Shown here: positions 26,977-35,910 of the stretch, piece after piece
How positions within the stretch are numbered: the stretch's first letter is position 1
How the letters are laid out: every line of letters starts with the position of its first letter
Assembly (NCBI RefSeq): GCF_026460885.1
Contig: NZ_JAOVZW010000004.1
Span: 245,233 to 309,232 of the forward strand
DNA: 64,000 nt
Direction of reading: 5' to 3'
From: Chryseobacterium formosum
GTDB lineage: Bacteria > Bacteroidota > Bacteroidia > Flavobacteriales > Weeksellaceae
Program-made: the position numbers and the translations under genes
Notes under the pieces: model-generated
The model's database searches: none
What the model was told of the DNA's origin: nothing
What the model saw: the letters and a program-made list of their open reading frames with translations, nothing else

Positions 26977-27516
26977 ATGCTTACATCTAAAGTAGCTAAA
27001 AGATACGCACAAGGTTTACTGGAATTCACAACCGAATCCGGGCAAACTGAAGCGGTTTTTTCTGAAATGAAAGATGTTGTAAAGATTATGTCTGAATCTG
27101 CAGATTTGAACAAATTTTTCCTGACACCTTATGTTGATGCTAACAAAAAGACTGAAATTGCAAACGAAATTTTTAAAAACTTTTCGCCTGTTGCTCAGAA
27201 TTTAATTAGATTAATCATCAAAAACGGAAGAGAAAGCCAGCTTAAAAACGTTGCACAGCAATTCATCAATAAAGTGGAAGACATCAATGGTGTTCAAAGA
27301 ATCACTTTAACGACTGCAACGCAACTTTCCAATGAAAATATCGAGCAAATTCTAAGATCTACTAATCTTGTGAATTCAAGCGCAACTTTTGACCTTGAAG
27401 TAAATGTAAAACCTGAAATTTTAGGTGGATATATTTTGAGAGTAGGTGATCAACAAGTTGACGCTTCTGTAAAAGCAAAATTAGATAAGATTAAAAAAGA
27501 CTTTCAGTTAAATTAA
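26977..27516 (+). CDS. atpH: ATP synthase F1 subunit delta
   Basis: A 179-residue OSCP/delta subunit: SKVAKRYAQGLLEF at the N-terminal helical domain and the C-terminal family pattern LEVNVKPEILGGYILRVGDQ. It connects the b stalk with the top of alpha3beta3. Lies between atpF (2-base gap) and atpA (18-base gap). Confidence 0.94.
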   Translation: MLTSKVAKRYAQGLLEFTTESGQTEAVFSEMKDVVKIMSESADLNKFFLTPYVDANKKTEIANEIFKNFSPVAQNLIRLIIKNGRESQLKNVAQQFINKVEDINGVQRITLTTATQLSNENIEQILRSTNLVNSSATFDLEVNVKPEILGGYILRVGDQQVDASVKAKLDKIKKDFQLN

Positions 27517-27534
27517 GAAAAAAACAACCATACA

Positions 27535-29112
27535 ATGGCAGAAATAAATCCAGCAGAAGTATCTGCGATCTTAAAACAGCAATTGGCCAACTTCGATACT
27601 CAATCAAATGTTGAGGAAGTAGGTACAGTTCTTACCATCGGTGATGGTATTGCTCGTGTATACGGGTTAGAAAATGTACAATACGGCGAGTTGGTGAAAT
27701 TTGCTAGCGATGTAGAAGGTATCGTACTAAACTTAGAAGAAGACAACGTAGGTGTTGCTCTTTTGGGTGAAAGTAAATTAGTAAGAGAAGGAGATACAGT
27801 AAAAAGAACAAACAGAATTTCTTCTATTAAAGTAGGAGAAGGAATGTTAGGTAGAGTAGTTGATACTCTTGGTAATCCAATCGATGGTAAAGGTCCTATC
27901 ACAGGAGATTTATACGAAATGCCATTGGAAAGAAAAGCTCCGGGTGTTATCTACAGACAACCTGTAACTGAGCCTTTACAAACTGGTATCGTTGCGATTG
28001 ACTCTATGATTCCTGTAGGAAGAGGTCAAAGAGAGCTTATTATTGGTGACAGACAGACAGGTAAAACTACTGTTGCTATTGATACAATTATCAACCAAAA
28101 AGAATTTTTTGATGCAGGAAATCCTGTATATTGTATATATGTTGCGATCGGTCAGAAAGCTTCTACAGTAGCACAAATTGTTAAAACTCTTTCTGATAAA
28201 GGAGCTTTAGCATATACTGTAATCGTTGCAGCTAACGCGTCAGATCCGGTTCCAATGCAGGTATATTCTGCAATGGCAGGTGCATCTATCGGTGAGTTCT
28301 TCAGAGACACTGGTAGACCAGCATTGATCATTTATGATGATTTATCTAAACAAGCGGTAGCTTACCGTGAGCTTTCTCTACTATTGAGAAGACCACCGGG
28401 CCGTGAAGCTTATCCTGGAGACGTTTTCTATCTTCACTCAAGATTATTGGAAAGAGCTGCAAAAGTAATTGCAGATGACAAAATTGCTAGTCAGATGAAT
28501 GATTTACCAGAGTCACTAAGACCTCTTGTAAAAGGTGGTGGTTCATTAACTGCACTTCCGATTATCGAAACTCAGGCAGGTGACGTTTCTGCATATATTC
28601 CAACGAACGTAATCTCTATTACTGACGGACAGATTTTCTTGGAGTCTGATTTATTCAACTCAGGAGTTCGTCCGGCAATCAACGTAGGTATTTCTGTATC
28701 TCGTGTTGGAGGTAATGCTCAGATTAAATCAATGAAAAAAGTTTCTGGTACTCTTAAATTAGACCAGGCTCAATATAAAGAATTGGAAGCGTTTGCTAAA
28801 TTCGGTTCAGACCTTGATGCGTCTACTTTAGCAGTTATCTCAAAGGGAGAAAGAAACGTTGAATTGTTGAAGCAGCCAGTAAATTCTCCACTTCCTGTTG
28901 ATAGCCAAGTTGCTATGATTTATGCAGGTACTGAGAACTTAATGAGAAACGTTCCTATCAAGAAAGTTAAAGAATTCCAAATTGAATATATCGCTTTCCT
29001 AAGATCTAAGCACCCAGAAACTATGGCTGCTCTTAAAGCTGGAAAAATCGATAATGATATTACAGGTGTTCTTAAGCAAGTTGCTACAGATTTAGCTTCA
29101 AAATATAACTAA
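27535..29112 (+). CDS. atpA: ATP synthase F1 subunit alpha
   Basis: A 525-residue alpha subunit, full length. P-loop [15 protein letters not shown], the [14 protein letters not shown] segment, [25 protein letters not shown] and the arginine-finger region [11 protein letters not shown] are all present. With the beta subunit, whose gene atpD is not in this window, it forms the catalytic head. Confidence 0.97.
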   Translation: MAEINPAEVSAILKQQLANFDTQSNVEEVGTVLTIGDGIARVYGLENVQYGELVKFASDVEGIVLNLEEDNVGVALLGESKLVREGDTVKRTNRISSIKVGEGMLGRVVDTLGNPIDGKGPITGDLYEMPLERKAPGVIYRQPVTEPLQTGIVAIDSMIPVGRGQRELIIGDRQTGKTTVAIDTIINQKEFFDAGNPVYCIYVAIGQKASTVAQIVKTLSDKGALAYTVIVAANASDPVPMQVYSAMAGASIGEFFRDTGRPALIIYDDLSKQAVAYRELSLLLRRPPGREAYPGDVFYLHSRLLERAAKVIADDKIASQMNDLPESLRPLVKGGGSLTALPIIETQAGDVSAYIPTNVISITDGQIFLESDLFNSGVRPAINVGISVSRVGGNAQIKSMKKVSGTLKLDQAQYKELEAFAKFGSDLDASTLAVISKGERNVELLKQPVNSPLPVDSQVAMIYAGTENLMRNVPIKKVKEFQIEYIAFLRSKHPETMAALKAGKIDNDITGVLKQVATDLASKYN

Positions 29113-29115
29113 AAA

Positions 29116-29191
29116 TTAGTTGATGATTGTTGGTTGATAGTTGACAGAATTTTCTAAAACTAGCAACCAACAGCCGACAACCAACAACTAA
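29116..29191. repeat. Palindromic intergenic repeat between atpA and atpG
   Basis: Left arm words TTAGTTG and TTGTTGGTTG face right arm words CAACCAACAG and CAACCAACAACTAA. The stretch can fold into a hairpin of roughly 25 imperfect pairs in the operon mRNA. Non-coding; built from GTTGGT/ACCAAC repeats. Confidence 0.6.
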
Positions 29192-29197
29192 CCAAAT

Positions 29198-30067
29198 ATG
29201 GCAAACTTAAAAGAAATACGAGGAAGAATCAGTTCAATTTCATCTACGATGCAAATTACACGTGCTATGAAAATGGTTTCGGCAGCGAAGCTAAAGAAAG
29301 CACAAGATGCCATCGTAATGTTAAGACCTTATTCTGAAAAACTTCAGGAAATTATCCAGAATGTAAATTCTAGTTCAGATCCTGACCAAGTTTCTGTTTA
29401 CGCTCAACCAAGAGAAGTAAAAAGAGTACTATTTATTGCTGTAACTTCAAACAGAGGTTTAGCAGGTGCTTTTAACTCATCTGTTGTAAAAGAGTTGAAT
29501 CACCAGTTTCAGAATAATGCTCAGTACGAAGTTGAAATTCTTACTATTGGTAAAAAAGTTTATGATGCTGTAAGAAAAAACCGTGCAGTGTTTTCAAATG
29601 AAAGTGCAATTTTTGATAATCTTAATTTTGATAAAGTTGCCAACATTACAGAAGGTGTAATGGCGAGTTTTGTAGAAGGTAAATTTGATGAAGTTTATTT
29701 AATTTATAATAAATTTATTAACGCTGCAACTCAGCAAGTCATTACAGAACAACTTCTTCCAATTTCAATGGTTGAAACCGAAAAAGAAGAAGGTCAAACT
29801 GAAACTGATTATATCTTTGAACCAAATAGAAACGAAATTTTAGATAATTTAATTCCGAAATCTATTAAAACTCAGGTTTTCAAAGCAGTTTTAGATTCTG
29901 TAGCTGCAGAACACGGTGCGAGAATGACGGCAATGCACAAAGCAACCGACAATGCTCAGGATCTGAAAAACGACTTGGTTATTTTCTACAACAAAGCAAG
30001 ACAGGCTGCAATTACAAACGAAATCTTAGAGATCGTTTCAGGAGCAGAAGCTTTGAAAAACTCGTAA
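29198..30067 (+). CDS. atpG: ATP synthase F1 subunit gamma
   Basis: A 289-residue central rotor subunit: N-terminal KEIRGRISSISSTMQITRAM and the C-terminal signature KATDNAQDLKNDL ... YNKARQAAITNEILEIVSGAEAL. It transmits rotation between the c ring and the F1 head. It is the last gene of this operon; a terminator follows. atpD and atpC are absent here. Confidence 0.96.
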   Translation: MANLKEIRGRISSISSTMQITRAMKMVSAAKLKKAQDAIVMLRPYSEKLQEIIQNVNSSSDPDQVSVYAQPREVKRVLFIAVTSNRGLAGAFNSSVVKELNHQFQNNAQYEVEILTIGKKVYDAVRKNRAVFSNESAIFDNLNFDKVANITEGVMASFVEGKFDEVYLIYNKFINAATQQVITEQLLPISMVETEKEEGQTETDYIFEPNRNEILDNLIPKSIKTQVFKAVLDSVAAEHGARMTAMHKATDNAQDLKNDLVIFYNKARQAAITNEILEIVSGAEALKNS

Positions 30068-30087
30068 TAAAATATTCAAAAAATATG

Positions 30088-30116
30088 AAAGCATCGATAT
30101 CCTCGGTGCTTTTTTT
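30088..30116 (+). terminator. Terminator of the ATP synthase operon
   Basis: Stem AAAGCATCGA / TCGGTGCTTT (one G-U pair) with seven T. Confidence 0.88.
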
Positions 30117-30133
30117 GTTATTATTATTTTGTA

Positions 30134-30141
30134 TATCTTTG
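30134..30141 (+). promoter_or_regulatory. Promoter -7 element of the CorC-like gene
   Basis: TATCTTTG, with a TTG 16 bases upstream (30115-30117) that is slightly too close for the consensus spacing. Leader about 20 bases. Confidence 0.55.
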
Positions 30142-30164
30142 TAAAATAAATTATAATTTTCTAA

Positions 30165-31526
30165 ATGGATTCGGACATAGTCAGGCTTTTGCTAGCCTTG
30201 TTTCTTGTATTATTAAATGGCTTTTTCGTAGCCGCAGAATTTTCAATTGTTAAAGTTCGTTATTCACAAATCCAACTCAAAGCTGCCGAAGGTGACTCTA
30301 TGGCAAAACAGGCAGAACATATTATCAAACATCTTGATGAATATCTTTCTGCAACTCAACTTGGTATCACTTTAGCATCTCTTGCATTAGGTTGGGTAGG
30401 TGAAAGTGCAATGCATCATGTTATTGATAATTTATTTCATTCTTTAAATATTAATTTTAGCGAGTCAACAGTTACGACTATTTCTTTAGTTTGTAGTTTT
30501 CTGATTATCACAGTAATGCATATTGTTTTTGGAGAATTAATCCCGAAATCTATCGCCATCAGAAAAGCAGAAGCTACGACAATGGCAACTGCAGTTCCTT
30601 TGAGAGTTTTTTATACGGTTTTCAAACCATTTATTTGGTTAATGAATTTAATGTCAAATGGATTTTTAAGATTAATAAAAATTCATCCGGCTTCCGAGCA
30701 GGAAATTCACTCTACAGAAGAACTTCAGCTTTTGGTAAAACAATCTGCAGACAGTGGAGAAATTGAAGAAGAAAATTACGAAATCATAAAAAATGCATTT
30801 GATTTTACCGATCATTCGGCGAAACAAATCATGGTTCCGAGACAAAATATAACATCTATTGATTTTGCTGATGATTTAAATGAAATTATCAATAAAATCA
30901 TGGAAAGCGGATATTCCAGAATTCCTGTTTATGAAAACTCGATTGATAATGTGATTGGAGTTTTTTACACCAAAGAAATCATCAGAGAATTTGTTAAAAG
31001 GAAAGGAGAATTGAGTCACGATGATCTTAGAGAATTGATGCGTGATTCATTTTTTGTGGTTGGAAGTAAGAAAATTTCAGATTTATTGAAGATTTTCCAA
31101 CAGAAAAAACAACATTTAGCCATTGTAATTGACGAATTTGGCGGAACAGAAGGAATTATCACTTTAGAAGATATTTTGGAAGAATTGGTGGGTGAAATTC
31201 AGGATGAAGAAGATGATGAAGAGAAACTGGTTGATAAAGTAGGAGAAAATACATATTGGGTAAAAGCGACACAACCTTTAGACGAAATCAACGAATCTTT
31301 ACCTAAAAAACTGACTGTTTCAGAGGAAAGTGAGTACAATACTTTGGCTGGATTTATATTACATGCTCTAGAAGATATTCCGGAAGAAAACCAGGAATTT
31401 GATTTGGAAAATTATCATTTCAAGATTTTAAAAATGAATAATAAAAGTGTTGAGATGGTGGAATTGGTTTATAATGAGCCAAATAATATTGTAGACGATA
31501 TTTTAGACAAATTAGGAGAAGATTAA
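30165..31526 (+). CDS. CNNM/CorC-HlyC family membrane protein
   Basis: A 453-residue protein. An N-terminal CNNM transmembrane domain (residues 1-190; ALFLVLLNGFFVAAEFSIVKVR, SATQLGITLASLALGWVGE, HIVFGELIPKSIAI) is followed by two CBS domains (IMVPRQNITSID ... GGTEGIITLEDILEELVGEI) and a C-terminal CorC_HlyC domain (VDKVGENTYWVKA). Members are linked to Mg2+/Co2+ efflux; older names call them hemolysins without evidence. It lies 12 bases upstream of clpS, so the two share a transcript. Confidence 0.93.
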   Translation: MDSDIVRLLLALFLVLLNGFFVAAEFSIVKVRYSQIQLKAAEGDSMAKQAEHIIKHLDEYLSATQLGITLASLALGWVGESAMHHVIDNLFHSLNINFSESTVTTISLVCSFLIITVMHIVFGELIPKSIAIRKAEATTMATAVPLRVFYTVFKPFIWLMNLMSNGFLRLIKIHPASEQEIHSTEELQLLVKQSADSGEIEEENYEIIKNAFDFTDHSAKQIMVPRQNITSIDFADDLNEIINKIMESGYSRIPVYENSIDNVIGVFYTKEIIREFVKRKGELSHDDLRELMRDSFFVVGSKKISDLLKIFQQKKQHLAIVIDEFGGTEGIITLEDILEELVGEIQDEEDDEEKLVDKVGENTYWVKATQPLDEINESLPKKLTVSEESEYNTLAGFILHALEDIPEENQEFDLENYHFKILKMNNKSVEMVELVYNEPNNIVDDILDKLGED

Positions 31527-31538
31527 AATTTTTTAAAC

Positions 31539-31844
31539 ATGATTTTTTATAGTAGCATAAAAGATTACGAAGATCCGAAACGTAAGTATGAAGAAGACGT
31601 TCTTGTTTTGGATGAAATAGACGAAGTTTACAAATTAATTTTGCATAACGACGATATTCACACGTTTGATGATGTAATCGAAGCCTTGATTCAGATTTGT
31701 AAGCATGATCCGATTCAGGCAGAACAATGCACAATGTTGGTACATTATAAAGGGAAATGCACGGTGAAAACAGGTTCTATGGATCTTTTGAAACCTATGC
31801 ACGAAAAATTAATTTCAAGAAGCTTAACAAGCGAAATTGTATAA
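31539..31844 (+). CDS. clpS: ClpS-family Clp protease adaptor
   Basis: A 101-residue ClpS-like protein. The core YKLILHNDDIHTFDDVIEAL matches the N-degron-binding loop (NDD) of ClpS, followed by AEQCTMLVHYKGKCTVKTG. ClpS delivers proteins with destabilising N-terminal residues to ClpAP/ClpCP. The N-terminal 30 residues are the usual flexible, charged ClpP-adaptor tail. A terminator follows. Confidence 0.9.
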   Translation: MIFYSSIKDYEDPKRKYEEDVLVLDEIDEVYKLILHNDDIHTFDDVIEALIQICKHDPIQAEQCTMLVHYKGKCTVKTGSMDLLKPMHEKLISRSLTSEIV

Positions 31845-31847
31845 TAT

Positions 31848-31876
31848 AAACTCCGGCAATCGTCGGAGTTTTTTTT
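31848..31876 (+). terminator. Rho-independent terminator after clpS
   Basis: Stem AAACTCCG / CGGAGTTT with an 8-base loop and eight T. Confidence 0.9.
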
Positions 31877-31931
31877 AATCTAAACTAAGATCTAAACTCT
31901 AATTTCTCACATCTCATTTCATCTAAAATAC

Positions 31932-31939
31932 TATCTTTG
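31932..31939 (+). promoter_or_regulatory. Promoter -7 element of udk
   Basis: TATCTTTG, giving a leader of about 25 bases before the udk ATG. No clear -33 TTG. Confidence 0.55.
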
Positions 31940-31964
31940 TAAAAACTCTAAAGAAATAAATAGA

Positions 31965-32579
31965 ATGCTTGTAATAGGAATTGCCGGAGGTACTGGTTCT
32001 GGCAAAACTACCGTTGTTGATAAGATTATTCAGCAGCTTGATATTGAGGGAATGAATATTCTTTCTCAGGATAATTATTATAATGATAATCATAATCTTA
32101 CGCTTACAGAAAGAGAAGCATTAAACTATGATCATCCAAAATCTATCGATTTTGATTTATTGCTGCAACATGTAAAAGCTTTAAAAAATAACGAATCGAT
32201 TGAACAGCCTATTTACAGCTTTGTAACGCACGGAAGAACCGGAGATCACATTACAGTAGAACCCAAAAATGTTCTTGTAGTAGAAGGAATTCTCGTTTTG
32301 ACGAATAAAGAATTATTGAAAGAATTTGATTTAAAAGTATTTGTTCATGCTGATTCAGATGAAAGACTGATTAGAAGGATAAGAAGAGATACACAGGAAA
32401 GGGGAAGAGATCTGAACGAAGTTTTACACCGTTATCAGACAACGTTAAAGCCAATGCATCAGGAATTTATTGAGCCTTCAAAAAACGAAGCTGATTTGAT
32501 TATTCCGAACATGAGACAAAATTCTGTTGCGATTGATTTTTTAACCACCGTTATTAAAAACTCATTAAGAAAACACTAA
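31965..32579 (+). CDS. udk: Uridine kinase
   Basis: A 204-residue uridine/cytidine kinase of the pyrimidine salvage pathway. P-loop GIAGGTGSGKTTVVDKI, then ILSQDNYYND, NYDHPKSIDFDLL, the lid region HADSDERLIRRIRRDTQERGR and FIEPSKNEADLIIPN. It phosphorylates uridine and cytidine using GTP or ATP. Only three bases separate it from the next gene. Confidence 0.95.
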   Translation: MLVIGIAGGTGSGKTTVVDKIIQQLDIEGMNILSQDNYYNDNHNLTLTEREALNYDHPKSIDFDLLLQHVKALKNNESIEQPIYSFVTHGRTGDHITVEPKNVLVVEGILVLTNKELLKEFDLKVFVHADSDERLIRRIRRDTQERGRDLNEVLHRYQTTLKPMHQEFIEPSKNEADLIIPNMRQNSVAIDFLTTVIKNSLRKH

Positions 32580-32582
32580 AAA

Positions 32583-32939
32583 ATGGCTGAGAAAGAACTT
32601 ATTAAAGACATAAAACCTAAATCGGAAATCTTTAAATTTATTCAGGAATATATTTTGAATAAATATGTGATTGCGATTTGTCTTTTTTTGGTTTGGATGA
32701 TTTTCTTTGATAAAACTTCATTCTTAGTAATCAATGAGTTGAATGGTGAAATCAACAAATATGAAGAACAACTTGAATATTATAAATCAGAATATGAAAA
32801 GAATGATAAATTCTATAAAAAACTGATGAATAATAAATCTGAAAAAGAAAAATACGCCAGAGAAAATTACTTCATGAAAAAACCGAACGAAGAAATTTTC
32901 ATTCTTGTTGTAGACAGTGCAAAAATTGCCAAAAAATGA
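32583..32939 (+). CDS. DivIC/FtsB-like septum formation initiator
   Basis: A 118-residue single-pass membrane protein: short cytoplasmic start, one membrane helix (YVIAICLFLVWMIFF), a coiled coil (residues 55-90, LNGEINKYEEQLEYYKSEYE) and the family-typical YARENYFMKKPNEEIFIL. It belongs to the FtsB/DivIC divisome family, which joins FtsQ and FtsL in the periplasm. Operon with udk. Confidence 0.9.
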   Translation: MAEKELIKDIKPKSEIFKFIQEYILNKYVIAICLFLVWMIFFDKTSFLVINELNGEINKYEEQLEYYKSEYEKNDKFYKKLMNNKSEKEKYARENYFMKKPNEEIFILVVDSAKIAKK

Positions 32940-32947
32940 TATTAAGG

Positions 32948-33066
32948 TGAATTGTCAATAGTCAATTAGCTTCGCTGTCAATTTTTAATTTAAATGTAAA
33001 TATAGTTGTCAAATTTTCGTCGATTCAAAATTCACTTGTGAAATAAAATTGACGATTGACAATTCA
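32948..33066. repeat. Intergenic element with 20-bp inverted ends (copy A)
   Basis: A 119-bp element bounded by TGAATTGTCAATAGTCAATT (32948-32967) and its inverted copy at 33047-33066 with one mismatch. The centre carries AGCTTCGCTGTC. It shares both ends and internal words (AATTCACTTG, TAAAATT) with the element at 47748-47836, so they are two copies of one family. No coding capacity; it fills the gap before mutA. Confidence 0.85.
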
Positions 33067-33082
33067 TAAATATCCATATTCC

Positions 33083-34246
33083 ATGTCAAACTCTGAAACC
33101 TCCTCGAACTGGGAAAATCTTGTTAAAAAACAGCTTAAAACAGAAGATATTTACACCATTCTGAACAAAGAAAATTTAGAAGGAATTGATGTAAAACCTT
33201 TTTATAATTCTGTGGAAAAACCGATGCTAAATCTTCCAAAAGTGGAAGAAAGTACCCACTTGGTCGCAACGTACCACGAGAGTCTTGAAGATGACGTTTT
33301 CGCATTTCTTTTAAATGAAAATGTTGAAAATCTGGTAGGGAAAACGGTTTTTGTTAATAACAAAGATTTAGCAGAACACATCAGTCCGCAAGATGAAGAT
33401 CAATATTTTTCGTTGATTGATGTTTTTGATGAAAAAAATGCGGTGATTAATGATCAGTTGGTAAAAGAACTTTTAGCAAAAGATTTTAAAAGAAATATTT
33501 GTGTAGATATTTCGCTTCATCAAAATTCAGGAGCCGCAATCTATCAACAATTGGGATTTGCTTTAGCAAAAACGAAAGAATTAATTGAAATTTACGGAGC
33601 TGAAATCATCAATAAACTGATTTTCAGAATCGCTGTCGGAGGAAATTATTTCTTTGAAATGGCTAAAATTCGTGCTTTTAAATTGGTTTTTAATCAACTT
33701 TCGAAAGAATATAATTTAGACGAAATTCCATATATTTTTGCTGAAACTTCATTGAGAAATAAAGCAATTTCAGATAATGAAAATAATCTTATTCGCTCGA
33801 CTTTAGAATTGGCTTCAGCAATGATTGCTGGAGCAGATGCAGTATACAGCACTAATTATTTGGTTGAAAAAAGCACCGATAATTCGGAAGAAATTTCTTT
33901 TAAACAACAAATTGTTTTAGCTTACGAAAGCATCATTAATGTCTTTGAAGATGCTTCAAACGGAAGTTATTACATCGAAGATATTACCAATCAAATCGCA
34001 GACAAGTCTTGGAAATTATTTGTTGAAATTGAAGAAAACGGTGGCTATCTTGAACTTTTAAAACAAGGGATTATCCAAAAAAAGATTTACGATCAGGCTG
34101 TTGAAGAGCAAAAATGGGTTGAAGAAGGTAAAATCAAGCTGATTGGTGTGAATTTATATCCAAAATTAGAAGTTAAAAAATCGATTGAGGAATTATATAA
34201 TCAGAGTGAAATAAAAGCTGTTCGTTGGGCTGAAATGTTTGAGTAA
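33083..34246 (+). CDS. mutA: Methylmalonyl-CoA mutase small subunit
   Basis: A 387-residue small (beta) subunit of the heterodimeric mutase. It has the TIM-barrel-type substrate domain without cobalamin-binding residues: SSNWENLVKKQLKTED, HQNSGAAIYQQLGFAL, RIAVGGNYFFEMAKIRAF and ASNGSYYIEDITNQIADKSW. It supports the catalytic MutB in converting succinyl-CoA and methylmalonyl-CoA. The start is ATG 33083; the upstream TTG (33056) lies in the repeat. Unusually, no mutB follows; the cassette at 34246-34770 begins at its stop codon. Confidence 0.92.
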   Translation: MSNSETSSNWENLVKKQLKTEDIYTILNKENLEGIDVKPFYNSVEKPMLNLPKVEESTHLVATYHESLEDDVFAFLLNENVENLVGKTVFVNNKDLAEHISPQDEDQYFSLIDVFDEKNAVINDQLVKELLAKDFKRNICVDISLHQNSGAAIYQQLGFALAKTKELIEIYGAEIINKLIFRIAVGGNYFFEMAKIRAFKLVFNQLSKEYNLDEIPYIFAETSLRNKAISDNENNLIRSTLELASAMIAGADAVYSTNYLVEKSTDNSEEISFKQQIVLAYESIINVFEDASNGSYYIEDITNQIADKSWKLFVEIEENGGYLELLKQGIIQKKIYDQAVEEQKWVEEGKIKLIGVNLYPKLEVKKSIEELYNQSEIKAVRWAEMFE

Positions 34247-34770
34247 TTCTCCCACAGATTGCACGGATTTTCACAGATGATTGTGAATATTATTGTGCAG
34301 ATTTTAAAAATAAAACACACAAATGCAATGAAAGAAAATGAGATAAGCTTTTATGTCAGAAAAGCAATATTTCTGTGTATAATGAATTAGGTTCAGGTTT
34401 ATTGGAGAAAGTTTATGAAAAAGTTTTAATGCATGAGTTGAAGAATCATGGACTAAAGGTTCAAAACCAAGTTCCAATGTCTATAAAGTTTAAAGATACA
34501 ATTATTGATTCGAGTTTTATTGCAAATATTATTGTTGAAGACAAAGTAATTTTGGAAATTAAATCTATACAAGAAATTAGTGAAGTTCATCATAAACAGT
34601 TATTAACTTACCTTAGATTGTCAGATCTGAAATTAGGAATACTTGTCAATTTCAATACCGATTATATTGCTAAAAATATTTTTCGGAAAATAAATGGAAA
34701 TTTAGATTAATATCGTTACTAAAATTATGTACATAATCATCTGTGAAAATCTGTGAAATCTGTGGGAATT
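34246..34770. mobile_element. 525-bp cassette with terminal inverted repeats carrying a GxxExxY gene
   Basis: Two inverted arms face each other: left 34246-34282 and right 34735-34770. Over 32 bp they match with only two mismatches. Each arm is made of three tandem ~10-base units of the CACAGATT type (for example CCCACAGATT on the left). The left arm starts at the last base of the mutA stop codon; the right arm contains the start codon of the next gene. The interior encodes one nuclease-like protein and no transposase. This has the look of a small mobilisable element or a MITE-like passenger. No target-site duplication was identified. Confidence 0.75.
34328..34710 (+). pseudogene. GxxExxY protein (PD-(D/E)XK nuclease-like), frameshifted
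   Basis: The family begins KENEISFYVRKAIF, then NVYNELGxGLLExVYE. Here the first part is in the frame of ATG 34328 (KENEISFYVRKAIF), and the rest (VYNELGSGLLEKVYEKVL onwards) is in another frame from 34375: one base appears missing near 34373. The second frame could start at GTG 34375 and give 111 residues without the N-terminal helix. The GxxExxY motif is GSGLLEKVY. The ExK pair is in VILEIKSI, but the upstream Asp expected of the nuclease core (RAD in relatives) reads IAN here. Both facts suggest decay. Programmed frameshifting is a less likely alternative. Confidence 0.72.
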
Positions 34771-35910
34771 AATATATTAAATTCAGATATTCAAAAATAC
34801 ATCAATGCAAATCTAAACGCAGATTTGCATTCTTTGTTGTTGAAAAAGTCCCCGTTTCCTGAAGTTTCAATGCAGGAAATTGTTCAACAAATTAAAGGGA
34901 AACAAGTTGCTCAAAAGAAATTTCCTTTTTTATCACAGGACGGAATTATTTTTCCAACACAATTAAGTTTAGAACAATCTTCATCAGAAAAAACGGCTGA
35001 ATATAAATCAGAAATATTAAAAGGAAAGAAATTTATTGATTTAACAAGCGGTTTTGGGATTGATGCTTTCTATTTGTCTAAAAACTTTGACGAAATAACT
35101 GTAGTTGAACAAAATACAGAACTTTTAGAAATTGTAGAACATAATTGGAATATTTTAGATAAAAAAGCAAAGTTTATCAATCAAAAATTAGAAGATTTTT
35201 TAATCGAAAATAAAGAGAAATTTGATGTAATTTATCTCGATCCGGCTAGAAGAGATCAGAATAAAAACAAAGTATTTCTTTTAGAAGATCTTTCGCCAAA
35301 TATTTTGGAAATTCAGGAGCAATTACTTTCAATTTCTGAAGAAGTGATTATAAAATTGTCTCCTTTAATTGATCTTAAATATCTGATTTCGGTTTTAAAA
35401 AATGTTTCAAAAATAGAAATTATTGCCGTTCGAAACGATGTTAAAGAGATTGTTGTTTCTCTTACTACAAATTATTCAGGAGAAATAAATTGCAATTGCA
35501 TTAATCTTGAAAGTGAAGAAAAAGAATTCAGTTTTGGAATTAATGAGGAGAAAAATGCCGAAGCAGAATATTCTGAACCTGAAAGATTTATTTATATTCC
35601 AAATAATACAATTCTCAAAGCCGGAATTTTTAATTTGATTTCAAAGGAATTTAAAATTAAAAAACTCCATCCAAATACTCATTTATACACTTCTGAAATT
35701 AAAATTGATCATTTTCCGGGAAGAATTTTGGAGATGGAAGTGATTGATTCAAAACAAATTAAAAAGAAAGAGCAGTTTAATTTAATTTCAAAAAACTATC
35801 CCTTAAAACCTGAAGAAATCAAGAAAAAATATCAGCTAAAAGATGGGGGAGAAGACTATCTTATTTTTACACAATCCAAAAAAGGTAAAATAATATTAAA
35901 ATCAGTCTAA
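34753..35910 (+). CDS. Class I SAM-dependent methyltransferase with THUMP-like domain
   Basis: A 385-residue protein. An N-terminal helical part (YINANLNADLHSLLLKKSPFP) leads into a Rossmann methyltransferase domain with SAM motif FIDLTSGFGIDAFYL, acidic loop VVEQNTELLEIVEHN and active-site-like DVIYLDPARRD; a C-terminal THUMP-like domain (residues ~290-385) includes HPNTHLYTSE. The family probably modifies RNA bases, target unknown. The only start codons available are GTG 34753 and GTG 34762, both inside the right arm of the cassette, so the original start was probably replaced by the insertion. It reads KSVGIN before homology begins. Confidence 0.82.
   Translation: MKSVGINILNSDIQKYINANLNADLHSLLLKKSPFPEVSMQEIVQQIKGKQVAQKKFPFLSQDGIIFPTQLSLEQSSSEKTAEYKSEILKGKKFIDLTSGFGIDAFYLSKNFDEITVVEQNTELLEIVEHNWNILDKKAKFINQKLEDFLIENKEKFDVIYLDPARRDQNKNKVFLLEDLSPNILEIQEQLLSISEEVIIKLSPLIDLKYLISVLKNVSKIEIIAVRNDVKEIVVSLTTNYSGEINCNCINLESEEKEFSFGINEEKNAEAEYSEPERFIYIPNNTILKAGIFNLISKEFKIKKLHPNTHLYTSEIKIDHFPGRILEMEVIDSKQIKKKEQFNLISKNYPLKPEEIKKKYQLKDGGEDYLIFTQSKKGKIILKSV

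Noticed and set aside
33056..33082. Earlier TTG start for mutA
   Set aside because: It lies inside the repeat element; ATG 33083 gives the normal N terminus.
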